From the NCBI RefSeq assembly GCF_000696095.1, contig NZ_BAYX01000001.1:434001-498000 (forward strand): 64,000 nt of DNA. Direction: 5' to 3'. Source of the DNA: Rhizobium rhizogenes NBRC 13257. Its GTDB lineage: Bacteria; Pseudomonadota; Alphaproteobacteria; Rhizobiales; Rhizobiaceae. This document shows positions 23,852 to 31,762 of the stretch, in pieces. Both the position numbers and the translations under genes were made by a program. Numbering within the stretch: position 1 is the first letter of the stretch; each line of letters opens with the position of its first letter. The notes beneath the pieces are model-generated. The model did not search any database and was not told the DNA's origin. It worked only from the letters and a program-made list of their open reading frames with translations.

Positions 23852-25432
23852 ATGGACGATATCATTGAGCAACCGGCCGCGGGCGGTGATGGTGGCGGAC
23901 GGCGTTCGCGCGGCGAGGGCAGGGGTGCGGCCGCGCGGCGAGCGTCGCGCAGCGGCGGCGGACCGGGTCCGTCACTTCCCTATATCGTCCGAAAGATCGG
24001 TGTCTATGAGGTACTGGACGAGGAAGGTCTGCAGCTCATCGAGCGCAATGCCGACACCATACTCGAGGAAATCGGCATCGAGTTTCGTGACGACGCTGAA
24101 GCGTTGGCGCTGTGGAAAGACGCCGGTGCCGACGTCAAGGGTCAGCGGGTGCATTTCCCGAAAGGGCTTTGCCGCGAACTTCTGAAAACTGCGCCGAAGG
24201 AGTTCACCTGGCATGCGCGCAACAGTGCCCGTAATGCCCATGTCGGCGGCAAGGCGACAATCTTCGCGCCGGTTTATGGGCCGCCCTTCGTCCGCGATCT
24301 CGAAGGCAATCGCCGTTATGCGACGATCGAGGATTTCCGCAATTTCGTGAAGCTCGCCTATATGGCGCCGTCGATGCATTCGTCCGGCGGTACGGTCTGC
24401 GAACCGGTCGACGTGCCGGTCAACAAGCGCCACCTCGATATGATCTACAGCCATATCAAATATTCCGACAAGCCGTTCATGGGCTCGGTCACCGCGCCGG
24501 AGCGCGCCGAGGACACGATCGCCATGGCGAAGATCGTTTTCGGCGACGATTTTGTCGAAAACAATTGCGTGACGCTGAACCTGATCAATGCCAACTCGCC
24601 GATGGTGTTCGACGAGACCATGCTCGGTGCGCTGAAGGTCTATGCACGTCATAACCAGGCTTCGGTCGTTTCGCCCTTCATCCTTTCCGGCGCCATGAGC
24701 CCGGTGACTGTTGCAGGGACGTTGACGCAGATTCTGGCCGAAGTGCTGGCGGGCGCCTCCTTCACGCAGCTGATCCGCAAGGGGTCGCCGGTGCTTTACG
24801 GCACTTTCGCTGCCTCGATCTCGATGCAGTCGGGCGCTCCGACCTTCGGCACGCCGGAGCCGTCGCTGGTGTCCTATGGCTCGGCCCAGCTTGCCCGGCG
24901 TCTCGGCCTGCCGTTCCGGACCGGTGGCTCGCTTTGCGCCTCCAAGGTGCCGGACGCACAGGCGGCGCATGAATCGGCCAATACGCTGAACATGACGCTG
25001 CTCGCTGGCACGAATTTCGTGCTGCATGCGGCCGGCTGGCTCGAAGGCGGTCTGGTTTCTTCCTACGAGAAATTCATGATCGACCAGGATCAGCTCGGCA
25101 TGATGCAGAAAATGGCCGAGGGCGTCGATCTCTCCGAGAACGGCCAGGCTCTGGACGCGATCCGCGAAGTCGGCCCCGGCAGCCACTATCTCGGCTGCGC
25201 CCATACGCAGGCGAATTTCCAGAGCGCTTTCTATCGTTCGGCGCTCGCCGACAACAACTCATTCGAGCAGTGGGAAATCGAAGGCCAGAAGCGTGTCGAG
25301 CAGCGTGCCAATGCGCTTTGCCGCTCCTGGCTCGATCACTACGAAGCTCCGCCGCTCGATCCCGCGATCGACGAGGCGCTGCTGGCCTATGTCCAGAAGC
25401 GCAAGGATTCGATGCCGGACGCCTTCACCTGA
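23852..25432 (+). CDS. Trimethylamine/betaine methyltransferase family protein (non-pyrrolysine MttB superfamily)
   Basis: A 526-residue TIM-barrel methyltransferase of the MttB superfamily. Recognisable blocks include EEIGIEFRDDAEAL, YGPPFVRDLEGNRRYAT and AHTQANFQSAFYRS. There is no internal amber codon, so it lacks pyrrolysine and belongs with MtgB-like enzymes that demethylate glycine betaine or related quaternary amines onto a corrinoid protein. Its first 41 residues are an Arg/Gly-rich low-complexity tail (GGRRSRGEGRGAAARRASRS). GGAGGAG lies upstream of the ATG. The reading frame stays open after the UGA stop for 34 more codons, ending exactly at the ferredoxin start (see findings). The substrate is inferred from context (betaine transporter, homocysteine methyltransferase), not proven. 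Confidence 0.9.
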   Translation: MDDIIEQPAAGGDGGGRRSRGEGRGAAARRASRSGGGPGPSLPYIVRKIGVYEVLDEEGLQLIERNADTILEEIGIEFRDDAEALALWKDAGADVKGQRVHFPKGLCRELLKTAPKEFTWHARNSARNAHVGGKATIFAPVYGPPFVRDLEGNRRYATIEDFRNFVKLAYMAPSMHSSGGTVCEPVDVPVNKRHLDMIYSHIKYSDKPFMGSVTAPERAEDTIAMAKIVFGDDFVENNCVTLNLINANSPMVFDETMLGALKVYARHNQASVVSPFILSGAMSPVTVAGTLTQILAEVLAGASFTQLIRKGSPVLYGTFAASISMQSGAPTFGTPEPSLVSYGSAQLARRLGLPFRTGGSLCASKVPDAQAAHESANTLNMTLLAGTNFVLHAAGWLEGGLVSSYEKFMIDQDQLGMMQKMAEGVDLSENGQALDAIREVGPGSHYLGCAHTQANFQSAFYRSALADNNSFEQWEIEGQKRVEQRANALCRSWLDHYEAPPLDPAIDEALLAYVQKRKDSMPDAFT

Positions 25433-25537
25433 AGAGAGCCCGATGCCGCCAGGGAGCAAGGCGGTGCGGTACGTGTTGCCGATCTGATCCAGAAGGAAGT
25501 CTGGCGGCCGCATTATGAATATAAGGGGCCGCGCTGA
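25433..25537 (+). other. In-frame continuation of the mttB reading frame beyond its UGA stop
   Basis: Directly after the UGA, the same frame runs 34 sense codons to a second UGA that overlaps the next gene's ATG (TGATG). The hypothetical peptide contains VADLIQKEVWRPHYEYKGPR, which looks like real protein, and the later codons are typical for the genome. It has no ATG, GTG or TTG in frame, so it is not a separate gene. It could be the remnant of a longer ancestral C-terminus cut by a nonsense change, or a readthrough extension. Confidence 0.5.
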
Positions 25538-26226
25538 TGAGCGGCTCGCCCATGATTGAAAAACTTCGCGCGGCGCTTGGCGTCCACGGAGTTTTTGTTC
25601 GTGGCGTGGTATGTTTTGAGGAAGGCGAGGGGCCGTTGCTGCGTGATGGCACGCCGGCACGAAGCGTCATTTTGCTCGGTAATATCGGTGGCTCGATCTG
25701 GCAGCCGTTTTCGCGCTGGCGGCAGTTGTCCGAAAATACCGGATGTCGCGACCCACTCGACGACTGGTCGAAAGCGATCATCCAGCCGATTGCCGCAGCC
25801 TTGGGCGCGACCGCTTATTTCCCCTCCGATCCGCCGTGGCAGCCATTTCAGCGGTGGGCAATGCAGGCGGAAGGTTTGAGCGCATCGCCGCTCGGCATTC
25901 TGATCCACCCGGAATACGGCCTGTGGCATGGCTATCGTGGTGCTCTGGGGTTTGCAGAGTCTATTGAAGAGCATGGAGCAAGGACGGTGTCTAAGCATCC
26001 CTGCGATCATTGTGCGGAGAAGCCTTGTTTGACGGCCTGTCCCGCCGATGCAGTCACATCCGTTGGATTCGACGTTGCGGGCTGTCGGTTGCATCTGCGG
26101 ACGGATATGGGGCAAGTTGGCTGTATGATCGGCGGCTGTCTGGCGCGCAACGCCTGTCCCGTGGGAGCCAGCTATCGCTATTCGCCGGCACAGCTTGCCT
26201 TTCACATGGCTGCACTCCACCCTTAG
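25537..26226 (+). CDS. 4Fe-4S ferredoxin-like protein downstream of mttB
   Basis: A 229-residue soluble protein with a C-terminal iron-sulfur region: CDHCAEKPCLTACPADAV (C-x2-C-x4-C-x3-C-P, about residues 155-167) and a second, less regular set in GCMIGGCLARNACPVG near residues 194-206. The N-terminal 140 residues are an uncharacterised alpha/beta domain with several Trp. Its ATG overlaps the UGA that ends the extended mttB frame, so translation may be coupled. Being paired with the methyltransferase, it is the best candidate in the window for the electron donor that reduces Co(II) corrinoid through the ASKHA protein. That role is inference. Confidence 0.75.
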   Translation: MSGSPMIEKLRAALGVHGVFVRGVVCFEEGEGPLLRDGTPARSVILLGNIGGSIWQPFSRWRQLSENTGCRDPLDDWSKAIIQPIAAALGATAYFPSDPPWQPFQRWAMQAEGLSASPLGILIHPEYGLWHGYRGALGFAESIEEHGARTVSKHPCDHCAEKPCLTACPADAVTSVGFDVAGCRLHLRTDMGQVGCMIGGCLARNACPVGASYRYSPAQLAFHMAALHP

Positions 26227-26303
26227 AAAGGCGAGGCGATTCCTTCTTTCGCCGCATTTGCGATGCGCTTTGGCGCAACTAAAATTTTCTCCGGAGTTGT
26301 CGC

Positions 26304-27044
26304 TTGATTCGATTGCTGACCGTGCTTGCCATTCTTGCCTGCGCCACGACGGCCTTTGCCGACGAGGCCTGCCGCAAGGTTCTGCATCTTGGCGACAGCT
26401 ACACCGTCTGCGCCTTCGATCCCACCATCGACGGCATCCAGCTTTATGAATATGACCACAGCGGCAAGCCCTATGGTTCGTTTCGGGCTCTGGAAAGCCA
26501 TCTCGCCCAGGACCGTCTCTTTGTCCGCTTCGCGATGAACGGCGGCATGTATCAGGACGATCTCTCGCCAGTCGGCCTCTACGTCGAGGCAGGCAAGCAG
26601 TTGAAGGCGATTAACACCAACAAGGGCTGGGGTAACTTTCATCTCCTGCCGAACGGCGTCTTCTATATCCAGCCGGGCCGCGCCGGCGTTATGGAAAGCA
26701 AGGCCTTTGTCGCTTCCGGCATCAAGCCCTTCTACGCGACACAGTCCGGGCCGATGCTGGTGATTGACGGCAAGCTGCATCCGTCGTTCCTTGCCGATAG
26801 CACCAGTTTCAAGACGCGTAATGGCGTTGGCGTCTCAGCGGATGGCAAGGTCGTCTTCGCCGTCTCCGATGGCTTCGTCCGCTTCCATGATTTCGCAACC
26901 CTGTTCCGCGACGAACTCGGCTGCGCCAACGCGCTTTTCCTTGATGGCAGCATTTCCAGCCTCGATATTCCGGCATGGCAAAGGCGGGATGGCTTCTTCC
27001 CGCTCGGTCCGATCATCGCGGTGACGCGATCGCTGCCGGGCTGA
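26304..27044 (+). CDS. Secreted phosphodiester glycosidase family protein (NAGPA/YigE-like)
   Basis: A 246-residue protein with a cleavable signal peptide (about residues 1-19, ending TAFADE) and a NAGPA/DUF2233 domain. Visible family motifs are VRFAMNGGMYQDDLSPVGLY and LFLDGSISSLDIP near the C-terminus. The start codon is TTG after CCGGAG. Family members cleave phosphodiester-linked sugars in the periplasm or are uncharacterised exopolysaccharide-related proteins. It is followed on the same strand by two glycosyltransferase genes, consistent with a role at the cell surface. Exact substrate unknown. Confidence 0.85.
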   Translation: MIRLLTVLAILACATTAFADEACRKVLHLGDSYTVCAFDPTIDGIQLYEYDHSGKPYGSFRALESHLAQDRLFVRFAMNGGMYQDDLSPVGLYVEAGKQLKAINTNKGWGNFHLLPNGVFYIQPGRAGVMESKAFVASGIKPFYATQSGPMLVIDGKLHPSFLADSTSFKTRNGVGVSADGKVVFAVSDGFVRFHDFATLFRDELGCANALFLDGSISSLDIPAWQRRDGFFPLGPIIAVTRSLPG

Positions 27045-27115
27045 GTGCAACGGGGCGTAAGGTTGGAACCAGCCACAATCGCTAATCCACATCGCAGGGG
27101 GATTTTATCCTTCGG

Positions 27116-28606
27116 ATGCGGATTGTCGGATTGGGGCTTCGAACATCGATGACGGAAATTGCAGGCGAGGCAAAAGCGCTGATCTTTATGACGGCGCGCG
27201 ATTGCGAAATGTATGTCAGGCAATCCCTGGCGAGCCTCTCCAGGCAGACGCTCGATGATCTGCACGTTCTCTTTATCGACGATCGCTCCGACGACGACAC
27301 CGGTGTTATCGCAGCGGCACTGCTCAAAGATCTTTTCCCCAATCGCCACACCTTCATCCGCAACGAGACGCGGCTCGGAAAGTCGCGCAACGTCTGGGAG
27401 CATCTGAGACCGCGCACCAAGATGGCCGAGTTCATCGCCATGCTTGATGGCGACGACCAGCTGATCATTCCCAACATTCTGGAGCGGATGTCTGAGAGCT
27501 ATGCCGGTGGGCAGGATGTCGTCTGGACGAATTTCGTCACCGATGGCGGCGGGGTAGGCGGCAATGGCGCTCTCGATCCCAACCTTTCGCCGCGCCGGCA
27601 GGGTTGGAAGACCAGCCATCTCTTCAGTTTCCGCGCCTCGCTGCTGGATAATGTGCCCGAGGGCTATTTGCGTGACGATGCCGGACAATGGTTCATGGCG
27701 GCCTGCGACATCGCCCTTGCCCTGCCCATTCTTGATCAGACCCGACGTTATGAGTTCATCCCGGTCAATGCCCATCGTTACACGGCGACCAATCCCTATT
27801 CGCACCATAATCTCGATCCGCAGTCGCGCGGGCTGAATTCCACCACGCAGCAGCGGTCTGCACAGGAAGTATTCAATAAGCCGCCGCTGCCGCTCACCCG
27901 GCCGGCAAACGCTACCGTCGCTGCGCCTGTCGCCGTTGCAGATTTCGTCGAAAGCCGCGTGCCCGTCGTGGCAGCTGCGGACGCCTGGCAGGAGACTGCG
28001 GGCGGTATCCTCGTCGCCGGTTACCCGACTTTGCTCGACGCCCAATCGGTCGCCGGCCGCAATCCATTGACGCCGATGCAGATCTGGGCGCTTCGCCGTG
28101 CGGCCCTGAGCAGGGGCGACGCTCCGAATATTCTGCACATCGGCGCGCCGCGTTCGGCATTGGCGCTGGCGTCCATTCTCTCCGGCCTCGATGCCGGGCT
28201 GAACTGCCTGTGTCTTTCGCCGGAGCAAGTCGGCGATATGGAAGCCCGCTTCGTTGCCAGCGGTCTGACCGAGGGCATTTCCATCATCGAATCCGAAGCG
28301 GCCAACATAAATTTCGAAGAGGTCTCCGCTGTCTTTCCAGATACAAGGCAGATCAGCGAGGACATCAAGTTCGATCTGGTGGTCGTGGATCTGTGGAACA
28401 CGTCCTATCCGGCCGAGAGCGCACTCGTCGCCCTGCCGGCGCTGGCAAACAACCTTTCGCCGCGCGGCTTCAGCTTCTGCCTTTTCGCCCAGGACAGCGC
28501 CACCGAGGCGATGGCTGCCAAGCGTTGGGCCAGCGTCAGTTCCGGCCTGAAATTCTGCCTTAATGCCATCGGCGGTAGCGGATTGATGGTCATCGGCGGC
28601 CGCTGA
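27116..28606 (+). CDS. Family 2 glycosyltransferase with a C-terminal Rossmann-like domain
   Basis: A 496-residue protein. Residues about 20-230 are a GT-A family 2 domain: KALIFMTARDCEMYVRQSL opening, IDDRSDDDT, and the metal/nucleotide motif MLDGDDQL near residue 119. After a Pro/Ala linker (about 255-310) comes a second domain (about 330-495) with NILHIGAPRSALALASIL and LVVVDLWNTS, which resembles a SAM-methyltransferase fold but lacks an obvious GxGxG. The start is uncertain (an ATG 11 codons later is possible). It is followed by a protein with the opposite order, methyltransferase then glycosyltransferase. It probably modifies a surface polysaccharide. Confidence 0.78.
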   Translation: MRIVGLGLRTSMTEIAGEAKALIFMTARDCEMYVRQSLASLSRQTLDDLHVLFIDDRSDDDTGVIAAALLKDLFPNRHTFIRNETRLGKSRNVWEHLRPRTKMAEFIAMLDGDDQLIIPNILERMSESYAGGQDVVWTNFVTDGGGVGGNGALDPNLSPRRQGWKTSHLFSFRASLLDNVPEGYLRDDAGQWFMAACDIALALPILDQTRRYEFIPVNAHRYTATNPYSHHNLDPQSRGLNSTTQQRSAQEVFNKPPLPLTRPANATVAAPVAVADFVESRVPVVAAADAWQETAGGILVAGYPTLLDAQSVAGRNPLTPMQIWALRRAALSRGDAPNILHIGAPRSALALASILSGLDAGLNCLCLSPEQVGDMEARFVASGLTEGISIIESEAANINFEEVSAVFPDTRQISEDIKFDLVVVDLWNTSYPAESALVALPALANNLSPRGFSFCLFAQDSATEAMAAKRWASVSSGLKFCLNAIGGSGLMVIGGR

Positions 28607-28667
28607 TGATGCACTCGGACGCGCCGACATATTTTCGATAAACCTCTGCACGTTGGAAAGAACCGCG

Positions 28668-30512
28668 ATGACTCTGCAAGCCACGGTCGCCTGCGAAGTG
28701 AATAGCTACCGGACCCCGGTCCGATTCCACCTTCCCAATCCGAACGATCACATCCAGAGGATCATCCTGCAGAGCCGCGCGTTCTACGAGCGGGCGATGC
28801 TGGAAGATATCGGATCCTCCTTGCCGGAGGATGCCTTCGTGATCGATGTCGGCGCCAATATCGGCAATCACACGCTGTTCTTCAGCGCTGTTGCCGGTGC
28901 CAGGATACTGGCAATCGAGCCGAATGGGGAAGCGCTGCATATTCTTCGGGCCAACGTAAGTCTGAACGGCTTGCAGGATCGTGTCGATATCAAGCCGATA
29001 GCCTTGGGTGCCGAGGCGGGCATGGGAAATGTCATTGAAGAGGATTCCTCACGACTGGGGATGGCCCGCGTCATGGTTACGGCCGACGGGCAGGTTCCGG
29101 TAGCTCGCCTTGACGACATCGCTCGGGGGCAGCATGTGCACCTGATCAAGATCGATGTCGAGGGCATGGAGGTGGACGTGTTGCGCGGCGCCATCGGCAC
29201 GATAGAGCGATGCAGCCCGAAGCTGCTCGTCGAAGCGGCGACGGCGCAGGCCTTGCAGGATGTCGAGGCTGTTTTGCGGCCACTCGGCTATCGCAAGATC
29301 AAGGTTTACAACGAAACGCCGACCTATCTATTCGAAGCGAAGTTTGCGGATGCCTATCCGGAAAAGCGCATCCAGGCGATCGATCCCATGCACGTCGCTG
29401 CCCTGCCGCCGACGGAGGAGATCGTTGCCGGCATGGCGACGGTCGCCGGCAACGAGGTCGCGCTGCGAGCGACCGTCATGTCCCTGTTGCCGCAGGTCGA
29501 TCGGCTCTATGTCTATCTCAACGGCTTCACCGAAGCGCCACGCTTCATTGCCGAACATCCGAAGATCCGGCATTTCATCGACACCGATGGCAGCCGCTAT
29601 GGCGATGCCGGCAAGTTCTGGGGGCTGGAGCAGGTCAAGGACGCGATTTATATCAGCTGCGACGACGACATTATCTATCCTGATGATTTCGTCGCCCGCA
29701 TGGTTGGCGAGTTGGCGCAATTACGAGGGCAAGCCGTTGTCAGCGTACACGGTTCGATCATCTTGCAGCCGAGCCACGGCTACTACAAGGATCGCAGTCG
29801 TGCCGTCTTCCACTATGAGCGCGCCCTGATGCGGCGTCGCCGGGTCCATGTTGCCGCGACCGGCACCAGCGCTTTCCACTCCAGCGTGGTGCAAGTGACG
29901 CTCGCCGATTTTCGTCATCGCAATATGGCGGACATCTGGCTCACGGAGTATTTGCATCGCCGGGGTATTCCCTCTTATGTCGTGCCGCGCAACGACGGCT
30001 GGCTGAAGTCGATAGAGGTGCCGCGCGCGACGATCTATGCGCAATCGGCAGCCGGCACGGGGTCGGCCTATGACAGTTCGAGCAAGCAGGACGAAGTTCT
30101 GTCGGCGATATATCCGATCTCGCTCCTGAGTTCAGATGCGGAGAATGCCTCGTCGATCATCTATCTCGTGGATGCTGACCGTCCCGACGGGCTGGTGGAG
30201 TTCATCCTGGCAGTCGCCGGGCGCGAGCGCGATCCGGTGGTTTTCGTCACCTGCGATCATGAAACCGAGGCCATGCGCAATGTGACGCTTCATCCGGAGT
30301 TTCTCTGCGAGGTGCATCTCATCGCTCGCAGCGGCGGTAATGCGTCCGCCTATTTCGAATTGCTGTCGAGGCATGCGGGGCGGGTCAAAGCCTGGACTCT
30401 TCGCGGCGGCAACGAGCTGAAATTGGCGGGTGCCGGCGAATGGGAGAAATGGTTCGTACCGAACACATCTGCCGCAAGTTTCGTGCCCACGGCGGCTTTG
30501 TCGGAGGCATAA
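28668..30512 (+). CDS. FkbM methyltransferase-glycosyltransferase fusion
   Basis: A 614-residue bifunctional protein. Residues about 25-220 form an FkbM-family SAM methyltransferase: FVIDVGANIGNHTLFFSAV (motif I), AIEPNGEALHILRANV and LIKIDVEGMEVDVLRGA. Residues about 250-480 resemble a glycosyltransferase: VAGNEVALRATVMSLLPQVD, YVYLNGFTEAP and SCDDDIIYPDDFV. The remainder is a polar C-terminal domain. GGAAAG precedes the ATG. Such fusions usually decorate O-antigen or exopolysaccharide with O-methylated sugars. Donor and acceptor cannot be predicted. Confidence 0.82.
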   Translation: MTLQATVACEVNSYRTPVRFHLPNPNDHIQRIILQSRAFYERAMLEDIGSSLPEDAFVIDVGANIGNHTLFFSAVAGARILAIEPNGEALHILRANVSLNGLQDRVDIKPIALGAEAGMGNVIEEDSSRLGMARVMVTADGQVPVARLDDIARGQHVHLIKIDVEGMEVDVLRGAIGTIERCSPKLLVEAATAQALQDVEAVLRPLGYRKIKVYNETPTYLFEAKFADAYPEKRIQAIDPMHVAALPPTEEIVAGMATVAGNEVALRATVMSLLPQVDRLYVYLNGFTEAPRFIAEHPKIRHFIDTDGSRYGDAGKFWGLEQVKDAIYISCDDDIIYPDDFVARMVGELAQLRGQAVVSVHGSIILQPSHGYYKDRSRAVFHYERALMRRRRVHVAATGTSAFHSSVVQVTLADFRHRNMADIWLTEYLHRRGIPSYVVPRNDGWLKSIEVPRATIYAQSAAGTGSAYDSSSKQDEVLSAIYPISLLSSDAENASSIIYLVDADRPDGLVEFILAVAGRERDPVVFVTCDHETEAMRNVTLHPEFLCEVHLIARSGGNASAYFELLSRHAGRVKAWTLRGGNELKLAGAGEWEKWFVPNTSAASFVPTAALSEA

Positions 30513-30597
30513 ATCGCCCGTGATAGCCGTCAGGCACGGAACTCGGGTTGCGGCGAACCGGCCGTAATGTCTCTACCGGCTTCCATATCGGCGAACC

Positions 30598-31611
30598 TTA
30601 GCCGCGGCGGCGGCGCTCTCGTGCCGGTGCGGCTCCGCCTTCATTGGCGGTCTTGTTGCGCAGCGGGCCGATGCGCTCGATGATGGTTTCCAGCGTCGGG
30701 CGTGGGCCGGGTGTGTAATTGTCGAGCGCCTCGCGCATAGCGGCGAGATGGTTACAGGAGGTGCCGCAGCAGCCGCCAATGATCTTGGCGCCGGCGTCGC
30801 GGGCAAGGCGTGCGTAGTCGGCCATCAGCGGCGGCGTGCCGGAATAATAGATTTCGGCGCCGCGATATTCGGGAATGCCACAATTGCCCTTGACGATGAT
30901 GGTGGCAGTCGGATCAGCCTCGGTCATGTCGAGCAGGCTCGAGAGAATATCCGATGCACCGACGCCGCAATTGGCGCCCGTGGCGAGCGGACCCTCGCCG
31001 ACGTCCTTGGCAACGTCATGAAGATCCTTTGGATGCAGGCCCATCATGGTCTTGCCGGCGGTGTCGAAGGAGCCGGTATAGGTGTAGGGCAGGCCGACCT
31101 TGACGGCGGCTTCAGCCGCGGCGCGGATTTCTTCCGCCGACGACATGGTTTCGATCCAGGCGACATCGACGCCGCCTGCCTTCAAGCCTTCGATCTGTTC
31201 GGCAAAGGCGGCAACGGCATCCTCGTAGGTCAACGCGCCGAGCGGCACCAATAGCTCGCCGGTCGGGCCGACGGAGCCGGCGACGATGACCTTGCGGCCG
31301 GCCTTGTCCGCAACGGCGCGGGCGATTTCCGCCGCCGTCTTGTTCAGGTTGTGAACGCGATCCTGCGCATGATGCAGCTTCAAGCGGTGACGCGTGCCGC
31401 CGAACGTGTTGGTGAGGATGATATCGGCGCCGGCATCGACGAAATCCTGGTGCAGCTTGGTGATGCGCTCAGGATGCTGTTCGTTCCAGATTTCCGGCGC
31501 TTCACCGGCCTCCAGCCCCATGGCGAAGAGATTGGTGCCTGTAGCGCCATCGGCGAGCAGCACGCCCTTTTCGGCGAGAAGATCGGTCAAGGGATTGGCT
31601 GTGACGGTCAT
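30598..31611 (-). CDS. Homocysteine S-methyltransferase family protein, probably betaine-homocysteine methyltransferase
   Basis: A 337-residue zinc-dependent TIM-barrel methyltransferase. Zinc ligands are visible as GANCGVG (about residue 214) and GGCCGTSC (about residues 283-284), and the N-terminal ADGATGTNLF motif is typical. The domain stands alone, without B12 or pterin modules, as in BHMT. With a quaternary-amine transporter gene group on the same strand just upstream of it and an MttB system near, glycine betaine is the most likely methyl donor. The C-terminus ends in an Arg-rich tail (EGGAAPARERRRRG) like those of three corrinoid-pathway proteins. GAGGAGG precedes the ATG. Confidence 0.87.
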   Translation of the reverse strand: MTVTANPLTDLLAEKGVLLADGATGTNLFAMGLEAGEAPEIWNEQHPERITKLHQDFVDAGADIILTNTFGGTRHRLKLHHAQDRVHNLNKTAAEIARAVADKAGRKVIVAGSVGPTGELLVPLGALTYEDAVAAFAEQIEGLKAGGVDVAWIETMSSAEEIRAAAEAAVKVGLPYTYTGSFDTAGKTMMGLHPKDLHDVAKDVGEGPLATGANCGVGASDILSSLLDMTEADPTATIIVKGNCGIPEYRGAEIYYSGTPPLMADYARLARDAGAKIIGGCCGTSCNHLAAMREALDNYTPGPRPTLETIIERIGPLRNKTANEGGAAPARERRRRG

Positions 31612-31718
31612 AGGGCCTCCTCGGATGTTCTGGATTGAAATGCAGATATAAACATTTCTTTATGTGATCGCAATGTCGGGATGAAGGCGGAGCTTGCTCG
31701 ATGATCCGATGTCGAAGA

Positions 31719-31741
31719 AAAGCGCCCGGGCAGGGCGCTTT
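31719..31741 (-). terminator. Rho-independent terminator of the ABC transporter operon
   Basis: A perfect 9-bp stem, AAAGCGCCC / GGGCGCTTT, with a 5-base loop. On the minus strand it is followed by TCTTCGAC after the stem's own T-run. It lies 22 bases beyond the ATPase stop codon. Confidence 0.85.
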
Positions 31742-31762
31742 CCACTTGCGACGGTGTTGATT

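Noticed and set aside
23972..25204. A 410-codon minus-strand frame opposite mttB
   Set aside because: Shadow of the MttB-family gene; no ribosome-binding site or family match.
23852..25432. Pyrrolysine-containing MttB (true trimethylamine methyltransferase)
   Set aside because: There is no in-frame UAG in the gene, and no pyl genes are seen; it belongs to the non-pyrrolysine branch.
26732..28684. A 650-codon open frame on the minus strand
   Set aside because: Covers the glycosyltransferase gene in antisense, crosses gene boundaries and shows no domain; typical high-GC shadow.
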